Assembly (NCBI GenBank): GCA_024690665.1
Contig: JAILOU010000021.1
Location: forward strand, 48,369-112,368
DNA: 64,000 nucleotides
Direction of reading: 5' to 3'
DNA from: Eubacterium sp.
GTDB lineage: Bacteria > Bacillota > Clostridia > Lachnospirales > Lachnospiraceae
Both the position numbers and the translations under genes were made by a program. Shown here piece by piece: positions 24,146 to 34,038 of this stretch (positions within the stretch are counted from its first letter, which is position 1; each line of letters opens with the position of its first letter). A model generated the notes under the pieces. The model worked only from the letters and a program-made list of their open reading frames with translations, searched no databases and had not been told where the DNA came from.

Positions 24146-25246
24146 TTATTCGTAAATCTTTTTTAAGGTGTCCATGCGGGCACTTGCATTTGCAAATAAA
24201 GCATCCACAAGTGTGAGCGCCGTCATGGCTTCCACAACAACTACCCCTCGTGCGGCGATTAGCGGATCGTGTCTTCCGGCAATTTCAATCGTGATTTCTT
24301 CGCCGTTTTTGTTTACCGTCTCTTGCGGTGATGCGATAGATGGTGTCGGCTTGAAGGCGGCTCGTAAGATAAGAGGCGAACCATCACTGATACCGCCTAA
24401 GGTTCCGCCTGAGTGGTTCGTCTTTTTAATAACGTTACCGTCAGCGCCGATTCCAAAAGCGTCGTTATTATCTGCACCTGTTGCATGTGCGGCTGCGAAA
24501 CCGTCGCCTATTTCGAATCCCTTAACGGCTCCGATCGAGAAGATGGCTTTAGCAAGGCCGGCATCTAATTTTTCAAAGACCGGATCGCCAAGACCGGTTG
24601 GTAGTCCTTGTACCATGCATTCCACAGTTCCACCGGCGGAATTTTTCTCTTTGATTAAGCTTTCGAGATAAGCGGCGGCTTCCTGCGCTGCTACTTTATC
24701 CGGCATATTAAGCTCATTGTTTTTGGCTTCGTTTAAGTCAAATCGGTTTTGCGCGATGCTGATTGGTCCGATAGAAGTGACATAAGTGCTGATGGTGATG
24801 CCAAGTTCTTTTAGAATCTTTGCAGCGATTGCACCGCCTGCCACACGTCCGATGGTTTCGCGTCCGGAAGAGCGTCCACCGCCCCGGTAGTCGCGAAAAC
24901 CGTACTTTTCGTCAAATGTATAATCGGCGTGGCCGGGTCTGTAATAAGACGCAATCTTGGAGTAATCGGCAGAGTGGTGGTCTTTGTTTCGCACCATCAT
25001 GCTGATTGGGGTTCCGGTTGTCTTTCCTTCGAATACGCCGCTTAGAATCTCGACAGCATCGTCTTCTTTACGCGGAGTGGCGAATCTGGACGCTCCGGGT
25101 TTTCTTCTATTTAAATAAGCCTGGACATCTTCTTCGGTAAGAGAAAGTCCGGCCGGGCATCCGTCTACAACGACGCCGAGCGCCTTGCCGTGAGACTCAC
25201 CCCAGGTTGTAATCTTAAATATATTTCCGTATGTTGAACCGGCCAT
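24146..25246 (-). CDS. aroC: Chorismate synthase
   Basis: A 366-residue enzyme that converts EPSP to chorismate with reduced FMN, the last step of the shikimate pathway. MAGSTYGNIFKITTWGESHG holds the first signature; GRSSGRETIGRVAGGAIA the second; PTPSIASPQ and GRHDPLIAARGV the later conserved blocks. Family length and completeness match. It is a lone gene on the minus strand, sharing its 3' terminator with the convergent dnaJ-like gene. Confidence 0.97.
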   Translation of the reverse strand: MAGSTYGNIFKITTWGESHGKALGVVVDGCPAGLSLTEEDVQAYLNRRKPGASRFATPRKEDDAVEILSGVFEGKTTGTPISMMVRNKDHHSADYSKIASYYRPGHADYTFDEKYGFRDYRGGGRSSGRETIGRVAGGAIAAKILKELGITISTYVTSIGPISIAQNRFDLNEAKNNELNMPDKVAAQEAAAYLESLIKEKNSAGGTVECMVQGLPTGLGDPVFEKLDAGLAKAIFSIGAVKGFEIGDGFAAAHATGADNNDAFGIGADGNVIKKTNHSGGTLGGISDGSPLILRAAFKPTPSIASPQETVNKNGEEITIEIAGRHDPLIAARGVVVVEAMTALTLVDALFANASARMDTLKKIYE

Positions 25247-25391
25247 AGTGATTCCTTCTTTCGTGATTATAATTTCGAGTCTCGTTCAGTATACTTTACA
25301 TTGGAAAATGTCGCAAGAATAGTGGTAAAATCTTTCGATTTTTTATATAATTATCGATGGAAACAAGGATTTTCAGAGTGGAGGTAATTGG

Positions 25392-26606
25392 ATGAAATAC
25401 ATGAAAAAGATTGGAAGCTTATTATGCGCAACGGCGATTGCCGTGACAGGAGTATTTGCGATGCAGATGCCGGTAAAGGCAGCAGATACTGTTCCGCAGG
25501 TTACAGTTGCAGGCGAATACTATGATAATACTCTTTATGGATTTTATTTTGGAGATGAAGCGCCAAGTTATGATAGCAACGAGATGTCCACAACGGTCGC
25601 GCTATATACGAACGGAGTCATAGATGGAGAAGGACTAACTGTCGGAAAGGTAGAGATGCATGCTTATGATATGGTTCTGCCATCTGAGGCTACATATGGT
25701 AGTGCCGAATATAGCGTGATAGTTGGTTCAGATGTGAATTTTCGAAATTCGAGTTACACATCGGTATCGTTTGAATCTTATAATGGCACGAAGGTGACAG
25801 TTGAGGATACTGATTTATCGGAGTGGTTTTCTGGAGACAGCGCACTTACAAGCGTAGATATGTCAGGTCTTTATATTTCAAATGTAACAGATATTACGGA
25901 TATGTTTAAGGATTGTACGGCGCTTACGAAGATTGTAATGCCGGATTCTATTCCATCCGGAGTATCAGCAGCTCTTCCGACAACATTTTATGATACCAGC
26001 GGAGTATCTTATACCACGATGACAAGTGCCTGTGCCGGTGAGACTTTATCAACGACAAAACCTTCTGAACCAACAAAACTGTCGCAGACATTTACCGGTA
26101 AGAAAACATATACAAAACGGGTGAATGCAAAGTCCTTTAAGATTAATGCGAAAGCGCAGACATCGCTCACCTATAAAAGTTCCAAGAAAAAAGTAGCAAC
26201 TGTTAACAGTAAGGGAAAGGTGACGATTAAGGGAACCGGAACGACCGTGATTACCGTAACGGCAGCGGAATCTTCCACCTATAAGGCGGCAACTTACAAA
26301 GTTAAAATTAAAGTTAAAAAACTTGCCAAGGTAAAGGTAAAGTATTGCGGAAGATTTGGCGGTGCTTATACCAGTATTATGGCCTGGAAGAAGATGTCTA
26401 ATATCTCCGGCTATCAGATTCAAAAGTCGACTTCAAGTAAATTTGCCAAAAGTGCAACAAAGACTTACAATGTGAAGAAGTCTAAAAAGAAGAAATACTT
26501 TACAGGACTGTCTAATCGAAAGGCATATTATTTTAGAATTCGTGCTTATAAAAAGATTGGTAAGAAAAAATATTACTCATCATGGAGTAGTAAATACGTT
26601 GGATAA
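25392..26606 (+). CDS. Secreted surface protein with DUF285-like, Big_2-like and Fn3-like parts
   Basis: 404 residues. A Sec signal peptide ends about residue 31 (QMPVKAADT). A unique N-terminal beta domain precedes a BspA/DUF285-like stretch, LSEWFSGDSALTSVDMSGLY with VTDITDMFKDCTALTKIVMP (about 150-190). A Big_2-like Ig domain follows (TSLTYKSSKKKVATVNSKGK, about 255-310). The C terminus (about 315-404) is very lysine-rich and Fn3-like, with ISGYQIQKSTSSKF and YFRIRAYKKIGKKKYYSSWS. No LPxTG motif; the basic C-terminal part could bind cell-wall polymers. AGTGGAGGTAATTGG is the ribosome site. Confidence 0.8.
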   Translation: MKYMKKIGSLLCATAIAVTGVFAMQMPVKAADTVPQVTVAGEYYDNTLYGFYFGDEAPSYDSNEMSTTVALYTNGVIDGEGLTVGKVEMHAYDMVLPSEATYGSAEYSVIVGSDVNFRNSSYTSVSFESYNGTKVTVEDTDLSEWFSGDSALTSVDMSGLYISNVTDITDMFKDCTALTKIVMPDSIPSGVSAALPTTFYDTSGVSYTTMTSACAGETLSTTKPSEPTKLSQTFTGKKTYTKRVNAKSFKINAKAQTSLTYKSSKKKVATVNSKGKVTIKGTGTTVITVTAAESSTYKAATYKVKIKVKKLAKVKVKYCGRFGGAYTSIMAWKKMSNISGYQIQKSTSSKFAKSATKTYNVKKSKKKKYFTGLSNRKAYYFRIRAYKKIGKKKYYSSWSSKYVG

Positions 26607-26624
26607 TAACAGAGGATTTTAAAC

Positions 26625-27755
26625 ATGTATGAATTATTAAAGACTGAGGGCCGCGCGAAACGAGGCGTGCTGCATACGGTGCATGGAGATATTCAGACAC
26701 CGGTATTTATGAATGTCGGAACGGCGGCTGCAATCAAGGGGGCCGTATCGACGGAAGATCTCGAGCAGATTAAAACACAGGTACAGCTATCGAACACGTA
26801 TCATCTTCATGTAAGACCGGGAGATGAGATTGTCAAGAAGATGGGCGGTCTGCATAAGTTCATGTCATGGAAGAAACCGATTTTAACAGATTCGGGCGGA
26901 TTTCAGGTGTTCTCGCTTGCGGGACTTCGTAAGATCAAGGAAGAGGGCGTTACCTTTCACTCACATGTAGATGGACGCAAGATCTTTATGGGGCCGGAAG
27001 AGAGCATGCAGATTCAGTCGAATCTTGGTTCTACAATAGCGATGGCATTTGATGAATGCCCTCCGGCACTGGCGGAACGAGATTACGTTATGCGCTCAGT
27101 GGAGAGAACGACGCGCTGGTTAAAAAGATGTAAGCTTGAGATGGAACGGCTAAATGGACTTGAAGATACTGTAAATCCACAGCAGCTTTTGTTTGGTATT
27201 AATCAGGGGGCCATCTATGCGGATATCAGAATTGAACATGCCAAACAGATTGCGGACATGGAACTTCCGGGATATGCGGTGGGAGGACTTGCCGTGGGAG
27301 AATCGCATGAACAGATGTATTATATCTTAGAAGAAGTCGTACCGTATCTGCCGAAGAATAAACCAACTTATCTGATGGGCGTCGGAACACCGGCCAATAT
27401 CTTAGAAGCGGTAGAACGAGGCGTTGACTTTTTTGACTGCGTCTATCCAAGTCGTAACGGACGTCATGGCCATGTCTATACAAATCATGGCAAATTAAAT
27501 CTGTTCAATAAAAAGTTTGAACTTGATGCGCGTCCGATTGAAGAAGGATGCTCATGTCCGGCTTGCCGCAGATATTCAAGAGCGTATATTCGTCATCTGC
27601 TGAAAGCAAAGGAGATGCTTGGTATGCGTCTGTGTGTTTTACATAATCTGTATTTTTACAATACGATGATGGAAGAAATCAGAGATTCGCTTGATCAGGG
27701 AAGATTTGGTGAATATAAGAAACTAAAACTTGACCAAATGCAGTCGGATGTGTAA
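26625..27755 (+). CDS. tgt: tRNA-guanine transglycosylase
   Basis: A 376-residue enzyme that swaps guanine 34 for preQ1 in tRNAs with GUN anticodons. ILTDSGGFQVFSLAGLRKI gives the substrate pocket Asp; VGGLAVGE and DCVYPSRNGRHG carry the catalytic segment. CSCPACRRYSRAYIRHLL and a later LHN supply the zinc ligands (CxCxxC...H). It precedes yajC in the usual bacterial order (tgt-yajC-secDF), though secDF is not here. Confidence 0.97.
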   Translation: MYELLKTEGRAKRGVLHTVHGDIQTPVFMNVGTAAAIKGAVSTEDLEQIKTQVQLSNTYHLHVRPGDEIVKKMGGLHKFMSWKKPILTDSGGFQVFSLAGLRKIKEEGVTFHSHVDGRKIFMGPEESMQIQSNLGSTIAMAFDECPPALAERDYVMRSVERTTRWLKRCKLEMERLNGLEDTVNPQQLLFGINQGAIYADIRIEHAKQIADMELPGYAVGGLAVGESHEQMYYILEEVVPYLPKNKPTYLMGVGTPANILEAVERGVDFFDCVYPSRNGRHGHVYTNHGKLNLFNKKFELDARPIEEGCSCPACRRYSRAYIRHLLKAKEMLGMRLCVLHNLYFYNTMMEEIRDSLDQGRFGEYKKLKLDQMQSDV

Positions 27756-27810
27756 AATAGTGAACTGTTAGAAAAACTATGAGAGATAGCAAAAGTAGGA
27801 GGATAATAGA

Positions 27811-28146
27811 ATGTTTTCATCGTTATTAGCGACAAGTACGAGCTCGGGTGGCACAACAATGATTATTTGGATTGTGGTTTTATTCGTAGTAATCTGGTTT
27901 ATGATGCTCAGACCACAGAAAAAACAGGAAAAGTTAAAAAAAGCAATGCTCGAGACAATGGAAACCGGAGATACCGTATTAACAAGTAGTGGTTTTTACG
28001 GAACACTGATTGATGTATCTGACGATACTGTCATCGTAGAATTCGGTAACAATAAAAACTGTCGTATCCCAATGCAGAAGAGCGCAATCGCAGAGGTTGA
28101 GAAGGCTTCTGAGGCAGTTGAGGATGATACAACAGACGAAAAGTAA
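27811..28146 (+). CDS. yajC: Preprotein translocase subunit YajC
   Basis: A 111-residue protein with one N-terminal membrane helix (about 18-34, IIWIVVLFVVIWFMMLRPQK) and a cytosolic domain with LETMETGDTVLTSSGFYG and VIVEFGNNKNCRIPM. It associates with SecDF and the Sec translocon. It lies 55 bases after tgt with GTAGGAGGATAATAG. Confidence 0.95.
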   Translation: MFSSLLATSTSSGGTTMIIWIVVLFVVIWFMMLRPQKKQEKLKKAMLETMETGDTVLTSSGFYGTLIDVSDDTVIVEFGNNKNCRIPMQKSAIAEVEKASEAVEDDTTDEK

Positions 28147-28162
28147 GAATAGATAAACAAGA

Positions 28163-28190
28163 GCCGTTGCTTTTAAGCAGCGGCTTTTTT
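28163..28190 (+). terminator. Intrinsic terminator after yajC
   Basis: GCCGTTGCTT/AAGCAGCGGC stem with a TTTTTT tail. Confidence 0.9.
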
Positions 28191-28304
28191 ATTTGAATGT
28201 ATACAAAACCGGGGGAGTAATTTTGTTGAAATATCTTATTAGATAGGATATAGTATAAAAGATTAAGACCCAAAATGGGTGAAGTGTATGAAAGGTGTAG
28301 GATA

Positions 28305-29405
28305 ATGGAATTTCATGTTGGAGTTATTTCCGGAGATGGAATCGGACCGGAGATTGTAACAGAAGCAAAAAAAGTATTGGACCGGGTTGGAGATAAATTC
28401 GGCCATACATTTAACTATGAAGAGATCTTAATGGGGGGAATCTCCATTGATACACACGGCGTACCGCTTACGGATGAAGCGATTGCACAGGCTAAGGCCT
28501 GCGATGCTGTGCTAATGGGATCAATCGGCGGAAACACCGCAACTTCTCCATGGTATCAGCTGCCGGCTGAGAAAAGACCGGAAGCAGGACTTTTAAAACT
28601 GAGAAAGGCACTTAATTTATTTGCCAATCTTCGCCCGGCTTATTTATACAACGAGCTTCGCGAGGCTTGCCCTCTGAAAGATGACATCATTGGTGATGGA
28701 TTTGATATGGCAATCATGCGAGAGCTGACAGGCGGTCTCTACTTTGGAGAACGCGAAACAAAGGAAGTGGACGGTATCTTAGTTGCAACCGATACACTGA
28801 CTTACTCGGAAACCGAGATTAAGAGAATTGCAATCAAGGCATTTGAATCTGCAATGAAGAGAAGAAAGAAAGTAACAAGTGTTGATAAAGCCAACGTCTT
28901 AGATTCATCAAGACTTTGGAGAGGCGTTGTAGAAGAAGTTGCACAGGATTATCCGGAAGTGACTTATGAGCATATGCTGGTAGATAACGCAGCTATGCAG
29001 CTTGTAAAAGATCCTAGACAGTTCGATGTGATTTTAACAGAGAACATGTTTGGAGATATATTGTCAGATGAGGCAAGTATGGTGACAGGATCCATCGGAA
29101 TGCTTTCATCTGCCAGCTTTAATGATACGAAGTTTGGTTTGTATGAGCCAAGTGGCGGTTCAGCCCCTGATATTGCAGGCAAAGGAATTGCGAACCCTAT
29201 AGCGACAATTCTGAGTGCGGCCATGATGCTTCGTTTCTCCTTTGACCTTGATAAGGAAGCAGATGCTATTGAAGCAGCTGTAAAGCAGGTGTTAAAGGAT
29301 CACTACCGTACGATTGATATCATGCCACAGCATGAAGCCAATCGCGCAGCGGTAACTCAGGTTGGCACTGTACAGATGGGTGACCTCATTGCAGAGCGAA
29401 TCTAA
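28305..29405 (+). CDS. leuB: 3-isopropylmalate dehydrogenase
   Basis: 366 residues from ATG at 28305 (MEFHVGVISGDGIGPEIV); a GTG/ATG upstream at 28275 is less likely because AAAGGTG lies just before 28305. MRELTGGLYFGERETKEVDG binds the substrate and NAD+; SDEASMVTGSIGMLSSASF and YEPSGGSAPDIAGKGIANP are family signatures. It makes 2-oxoisocaproate for leucine. The missing leuA and leuCD are not in this window. It heads a run with ilvD and ilvB. Confidence 0.97.
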   Translation: MEFHVGVISGDGIGPEIVTEAKKVLDRVGDKFGHTFNYEEILMGGISIDTHGVPLTDEAIAQAKACDAVLMGSIGGNTATSPWYQLPAEKRPEAGLLKLRKALNLFANLRPAYLYNELREACPLKDDIIGDGFDMAIMRELTGGLYFGERETKEVDGILVATDTLTYSETEIKRIAIKAFESAMKRRKKVTSVDKANVLDSSRLWRGVVEEVAQDYPEVTYEHMLVDNAAMQLVKDPRQFDVILTENMFGDILSDEASMVTGSIGMLSSASFNDTKFGLYEPSGGSAPDIAGKGIANPIATILSAAMMLRFSFDLDKEADAIEAAVKQVLKDHYRTIDIMPQHEANRAAVTQVGTVQMGDLIAERI

Positions 29406-29461
29406 TTTGAAGAGACAATAGTATTGGAAGAGATATAACAACGACAAAGGAAGGTAAAAAA

Positions 29462-31135
29462 ATGAGAAGTGATAATGTAACAAAAGGAATGCAGCAGGCA
29501 CCTCACAGATCCTTATTCAACGCATTAGGATACACAAAGGAAGAACTGGAAAAGCCAATGGTTGGTATCGTAAGTTCTTACAATGAGATTGTACCTGGTC
29601 ATATGAACCTGGATAAGATCGTAGATGCCGTTAAACTTGGTGTAGCAGAAGCAGGCGGAGTTCCGGTTGTATTCCCTGCAATTGCAGTATGTGATGGTAT
29701 TGCAATGGGACACGTTGGAATGAAGTACTCTCTTGTAACAAGAGATTTGATTGCAGACTCAACAGAGTGTATGGCACTGGCACATCAGTTTGACGCTCTT
29801 GTTATGGTTCCAAACTGTGATAAGAACGTTCCTGGACTGTTAATGGCAGCAGCAAGACTTAACATCCCTACTGTATTCGTCAGTGGTGGTCCAATGCTTG
29901 CAGGTCATGTGAACGGACAGAAGAGATCTCTTTCTTCCATGTTCGAGGCAGTTGGTTCTTATGCAGCCGGCAAGATGACAGCAGAAGAAGTAGAAGATTT
30001 TGAAAATCATGTATGTCCTACTTGTGGATCATGCTCCGGTATGTACACAGCAAATTCTATGAACTGTCTGACAGAGGCACTCGGTATGGGACTTCGTGGA
30101 AACGGAACTATCCCGGCTGTATATTCTGAAAGAATCAGACTTGCCAAGCATGCAGGTATGGCAGTTATGGATCTGTATCGTAAGAACATTCGTCCTCTCG
30201 ATATCATGACAAAAGATGCCATCTTAAATGCACTTACTATGGATATGGCGCTTGGATGCTCTACAAACTCTATGCTCCATCTTCCGGCAATCGCACATGA
30301 AGTTGGATTTGATTTTGATATTTCATTTGCAAATGAAATTTCTGAAAAGACACCAAACCTTTGTCACCTGGCACCGGCAGGCCCAACATACATGGAAGAC
30401 TTAAATGAAGCCGGCGGTGTATATGCTGTAATGACAGAGCTTGCTAAGAAGAATTTATTAAATCTTGACTGTATGACTGCAACAGGTAAGACTGTTGGAG
30501 AGAACATCAAGGGTGTTGTAAATAAAAACCCTGAAGTCATTCGCCCAATCGAGAATCCATATTCTCAGACAGGTGGACTTGCAGTACTGAAAGGTAACTT
30601 AGCTCCGGACGGTGGCGTTGTAAAACGTTCTGCAGTCGTAGAAGAGATGATGGTTCATGAAGGACCGGCTCGTGTATTTGACTGTGAAGAAGATGCAATC
30701 TCAGCAATCAAGGGCGGTAAGATTGTAGAAGGCGACGTTGTTGTAATTCGCTACGAAGGACCTAAGGGTGGCCCTGGTATGAGAGAGATGCTCAATCCTA
30801 CATCCGCTATCGTAGGAATGGGACTTGGATCTTCTGTAGCACTGATTACAGACGGACGTTTCTCAGGAGCCAGCCGTGGAGCCGCAATCGGACATGTATC
30901 ACCGGAAGCTGCTGTAGGCGGACCAATCGCACTTGTAGAAGAAGGCGATATCATTAAGATTAATATTCCTGCCATGACTCTTCAGGTTGATGTATCTGAT
31001 GAAGAGATGGCTAAGAGAAAGGCTGCATGGAAGCCAAGAAAGCCAAGAGTAACAGAAGGTTACCTTGCACGTTATCAGGAAATGGTAACATCAGGAAGTA
31101 CAGGTGCAATCTTAAAGACACCTACTTTCGAATAA
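29462..31135 (+). CDS. ilvD: Dihydroxy-acid dehydratase
   Basis: A 557-residue iron-sulfur enzyme of isoleucine and valine synthesis. [19 protein letters not shown] and [18 protein letters not shown] hold the cluster cysteines; [19 protein letters not shown] is the C-terminal signature. AAAGGAAGGTAAAAA precedes the ATG. It lies 57 bases after leuB. Confidence 0.98.
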   Translation: MRSDNVTKGMQQAPHRSLFNALGYTKEELEKPMVGIVSSYNEIVPGHMNLDKIVDAVKLGVAEAGGVPVVFPAIAVCDGIAMGHVGMKYSLVTRDLIADSTECMALAHQFDALVMVPNCDKNVPGLLMAAARLNIPTVFVSGGPMLAGHVNGQKRSLSSMFEAVGSYAAGKMTAEEVEDFENHVCPTCGSCSGMYTANSMNCLTEALGMGLRGNGTIPAVYSERIRLAKHAGMAVMDLYRKNIRPLDIMTKDAILNALTMDMALGCSTNSMLHLPAIAHEVGFDFDISFANEISEKTPNLCHLAPAGPTYMEDLNEAGGVYAVMTELAKKNLLNLDCMTATGKTVGENIKGVVNKNPEVIRPIENPYSQTGGLAVLKGNLAPDGGVVKRSAVVEEMMVHEGPARVFDCEEDAISAIKGGKIVEGDVVVIRYEGPKGGPGMREMLNPTSAIVGMGLGSSVALITDGRFSGASRGAAIGHVSPEAAVGGPIALVEEGDIIKINIPAMTLQVDVSDEEMAKRKAAWKPRKPRVTEGYLARYQEMVTSGSTGAILKTPTFE

Positions 31136-31203
31136 AAGACATTACCGCATACCGTGTCTGCTACACCGGCAGACATGATATGTGTTAAAGGAGACACTAC
31201 AAA

Positions 31204-32874
31204 ATGCAACTGACAGGCGCACAGATAGTAGTAGAGTGTTTAAAGGAGCAGGGCGTGGACACCATCTTTGGTTATCCGGGCGGAGCAATCTTGAATCTCT
31301 ACGATGAATTGTATAAACACAGCAGTGAAATCAGACATGTGCTGACCTCCCATGAACAGGGAGCCTCGCATGCTGCAGATGGTTATGCGAGAAGTACCGG
31401 TAAGGTTGGTGTATGTCTTGCAACATCAGGTCCGGGAGCTACAAATCTTGTAACCGGAATTGCAACGGCTTATATGGATTCGATTCCAATGGTGGCGATT
31501 ACCTGTAATGTAGGCGTAAGCTTACTGGGAAAGGATTCGTTCCAGGAGATTGATATTACCGGTATTACGATGCCGATTACCAAACATAATTTTATTGTAA
31601 AAGATGTCAAAGACCTGGCCTCGACCATGAGACGTGCATTTATGATTGCACAGACCGGAAGACCGGGACCGGTTCTTGTTGATATTCCAAAGGACGTAAC
31701 GGCGAATAAAACAGAGTATACACAGACGGTGATTCGAAAGCCGCTTCGAGTTGCGGATACAATTCTTCCGCAAGATATCGAGCAGGCAGTTGAACTGATT
31801 GGGAAAGCAAAACAGCCGTATGTATTCATCGGTGGTGGCGGCGTAATATCTGAAGCAAGTGAAGAGATTGCGCAGTTTGTCTCGCTTGTGGACGCGCCGG
31901 TGTGTGATACCTTAATGGGTAAGGGCGCCTATGACGGTACAAAGGACAATTACACCGGAATGCTGGGAATGCATGGCACTAAGACATCGAATCTTGGTGT
32001 GCAAAAGTGTGACCTTTTGATTGTAATCGGAGCCAGATTTTCCGATCGTGTATTTGGAAATGCAAAGTCATTTGCGGCAAATGCACAGATCCTTCAGATC
32101 GATGTAGACCCTGCGGAAATCAATAAGAATATTAAGATTGATGCGCAGATTATTGGAGATATCAAGGAAGTACTGATTCGTCTTAATCAGACACTTGACC
32201 AGCAAGATCATGCTGCCTGGCTGAAACAGATTCGGGAGATGAAAGAAGCGTATCCACTGATTGATCCAAGTGAAGGCCTTTCAGGACCGAAGGTAATAGA
32301 AAAAATCTATGAGATGACAGATGGCGAAGCCATCATTTCCACAGAGGTAGGACAACATCAGATGTGGGCAGCTCAGTTTTATAAATACAAGTATCCTCGC
32401 ACCTTTTTAACATCGGGAGGACTTGGAACCATGGGCTATGGACTTGGAGCTTCCATTGGAGCACAGATTGGCAGAATGGATAAACAAGTCATTAATATTG
32501 CGGGAGATGGATGCTTCCGTATGAACATGAATGAGGTTGCGACAGCGGTTCGTGAACAGCTTCCGCTGATACAGGTTGTGATCAACAATCACGTACTTGG
32601 AATGGTAAGACAGTGGCAGACACTGTTTTATGAGCAACGTTATTCGCACACGGTTTTAAATGATTCGGTTGACTTTGTAAAACTTTCAGAGGCTATGGGA
32701 GCGACTGCTTCAAGAGCAACAACCATGGAAGAATTTGAAGCCGCATTTAAGAAGGCACTCGCGTCGAAGACGCCTTATGTAATAGATTGTATCATCGACA
32801 GTGATGACAAGGTATGGCCGATGGTTGCACCGGGTAAGTCGATTGATCAGGTTATGAGTGCTGATGATAAATAA
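31204..32874 (+). CDS. ilvB: Acetolactate synthase large subunit
   Basis: A 556-residue thiamine diphosphate enzyme. VDTIFGYPGGAILNLYDEL and HEQGASHAADGYARSTG hold the ThDP activating Glu; GLGTMGYGLGASIGAQIG and GDGCFRMNMNEVATAVREQ the ThDP/Mg motif. It condenses two pyruvates, or pyruvate with 2-oxobutyrate. No small regulatory subunit (ilvN) gene is adjacent. A short hairpin (GTCTGC...GCAGAC, about 31158-31175) lies in the 68-bp gap after ilvD and may act in processing or attenuation. No T-box was seen. Confidence 0.97.
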   Translation: MQLTGAQIVVECLKEQGVDTIFGYPGGAILNLYDELYKHSSEIRHVLTSHEQGASHAADGYARSTGKVGVCLATSGPGATNLVTGIATAYMDSIPMVAITCNVGVSLLGKDSFQEIDITGITMPITKHNFIVKDVKDLASTMRRAFMIAQTGRPGPVLVDIPKDVTANKTEYTQTVIRKPLRVADTILPQDIEQAVELIGKAKQPYVFIGGGGVISEASEEIAQFVSLVDAPVCDTLMGKGAYDGTKDNYTGMLGMHGTKTSNLGVQKCDLLIVIGARFSDRVFGNAKSFAANAQILQIDVDPAEINKNIKIDAQIIGDIKEVLIRLNQTLDQQDHAAWLKQIREMKEAYPLIDPSEGLSGPKVIEKIYEMTDGEAIISTEVGQHQMWAAQFYKYKYPRTFLTSGGLGTMGYGLGASIGAQIGRMDKQVINIAGDGCFRMNMNEVATAVREQLPLIQVVINNHVLGMVRQWQTLFYEQRYSHTVLNDSVDFVKLSEAMGATASRATTMEEFEAAFKKALASKTPYVIDCIIDSDDKVWPMVAPGKSIDQVMSADDK

Positions 32875-32922
32875 ATCAAGATTATAGAAAAGAAATGTAA
32901 CAATGTAGGAGGAAAAAAGAAA

Positions 32923-34017
32923 ATGGGAAGAGTGTATAACTTTTCAGCAGGTCCGGCCGTATTACCGGAAGAAGTATTAAAAGAAGCACAGGAAGAATTA
33001 ATGGATTACAGAGGATGTGGAATGTCTGTTATGGAGATGTCACATCGTTCTAAGATGTTCGATCAGATCATCAAAGATGCAGAAGCTGATATCCGCGACG
33101 TAATGGGAATCCCTGATAACTACAAGGTATTATTCCTTCAGGGTGGAGCTACTTTAGTATTCTCCATGATTCCAATGAATCTTTCTATGCATAAGAATAA
33201 AGTTGCAGATTACATCGTAACCGGTAACTGGGGTAAAAAAGCATTCCAGGAAGCAGGTAGATTTATCACTGCTAACAAGATTGCGACATCTGAAGACAAG
33301 ACTTTCACTTACATCCCGGATCTTTCAGACCTTCCTGTAACAGATAATGCAGACTATGTATATATCTGCCAGAATGAGACTGTATACGGAACAACAATCA
33401 GAACACTTCCGAATACAAAAGGCAAGCCATTAGTAGCTGACGTATCATCTATGTTCTTATCAGAGCCTATGGATGTCAGCAAATATGGTGTAATCTATGG
33501 TGGAGTACAAAAGAACGTAGGACCTGCAGGTCTTGCAATTGCGATTGTGCGTGAAGATTTAATTCCACAGGAAGATCTTGCAGATGTACCTGTATATCTT
33601 CAGTTTAAGACACATGCAGATGCTAATTCTTTATACAATACACCAAACTGCTGGGATATCTACATGTGCGGTAAAGTATTCAAGTGGCTCAAGAACATGG
33701 GTGGTCTTGAAGAAATGCAGAGAAGAAACATTGAAAAGGCTAAAATCCTTTACGATTACATTGATCAGTCAGATATGTTCACAGGAACTGTTCGTAAGGA
33801 AGACCGTTCCGTAATGAACGTACCATTCGTTACAACTGCAGGAGATAAGGACTTAGAGGCTAAGTTCGTAGCAGAATCTCAGGCAGCAGGAATGGAGAAC
33901 TTAAAGGGACACAGAAGTGTCGGCGGTATGCGTGCAAGTATCTACAATGCTATGCCTAAGGCCGGTGTTGAGAAACTTGTTGACTTCATGGCTGAATTCG
34001 AAAAGAAATATAAGTAA
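32923..34017 (+). CDS. serC: Phosphoserine aminotransferase
   Basis: A 364-residue PLP enzyme making 3-phosphoserine. MGRVYNFSAGPAVLPEEVLK, LFLQGGATLVFSMIPMNL and IYGGVQKNVGPAGLAI, whose lysine forms the Schiff base, are family hallmarks. AGGAGGAAAAAAGAAA precedes the ATG. Followed after 21 bases by serA, in the usual order. Confidence 0.98.
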   Translation: MGRVYNFSAGPAVLPEEVLKEAQEELMDYRGCGMSVMEMSHRSKMFDQIIKDAEADIRDVMGIPDNYKVLFLQGGATLVFSMIPMNLSMHKNKVADYIVTGNWGKKAFQEAGRFITANKIATSEDKTFTYIPDLSDLPVTDNADYVYICQNETVYGTTIRTLPNTKGKPLVADVSSMFLSEPMDVSKYGVIYGGVQKNVGPAGLAIAIVREDLIPQEDLADVPVYLQFKTHADANSLYNTPNCWDIYMCGKVFKWLKNMGGLEEMQRRNIEKAKILYDYIDQSDMFTGTVRKEDRSVMNVPFVTTAGDKDLEAKFVAESQAAGMENLKGHRSVGGMRASIYNAMPKAGVEKLVDFMAEFEKKYK

Positions 34018-34038
34018 GAGAAAGGAAATACGAAAACA

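Noticed and set aside
24168..24671. 167-residue plus-strand frame opposite aroC
   Set aside because: Antisense shadow; aroC is complete and conserved on the other strand.
31136..31203. T-box or ilv leader peptide between ilvD and ilvB
   Set aside because: Only a small GTCTGC/GCAGAC hairpin is present; no T-box sequence or peptide rich in branched-chain codons was found.
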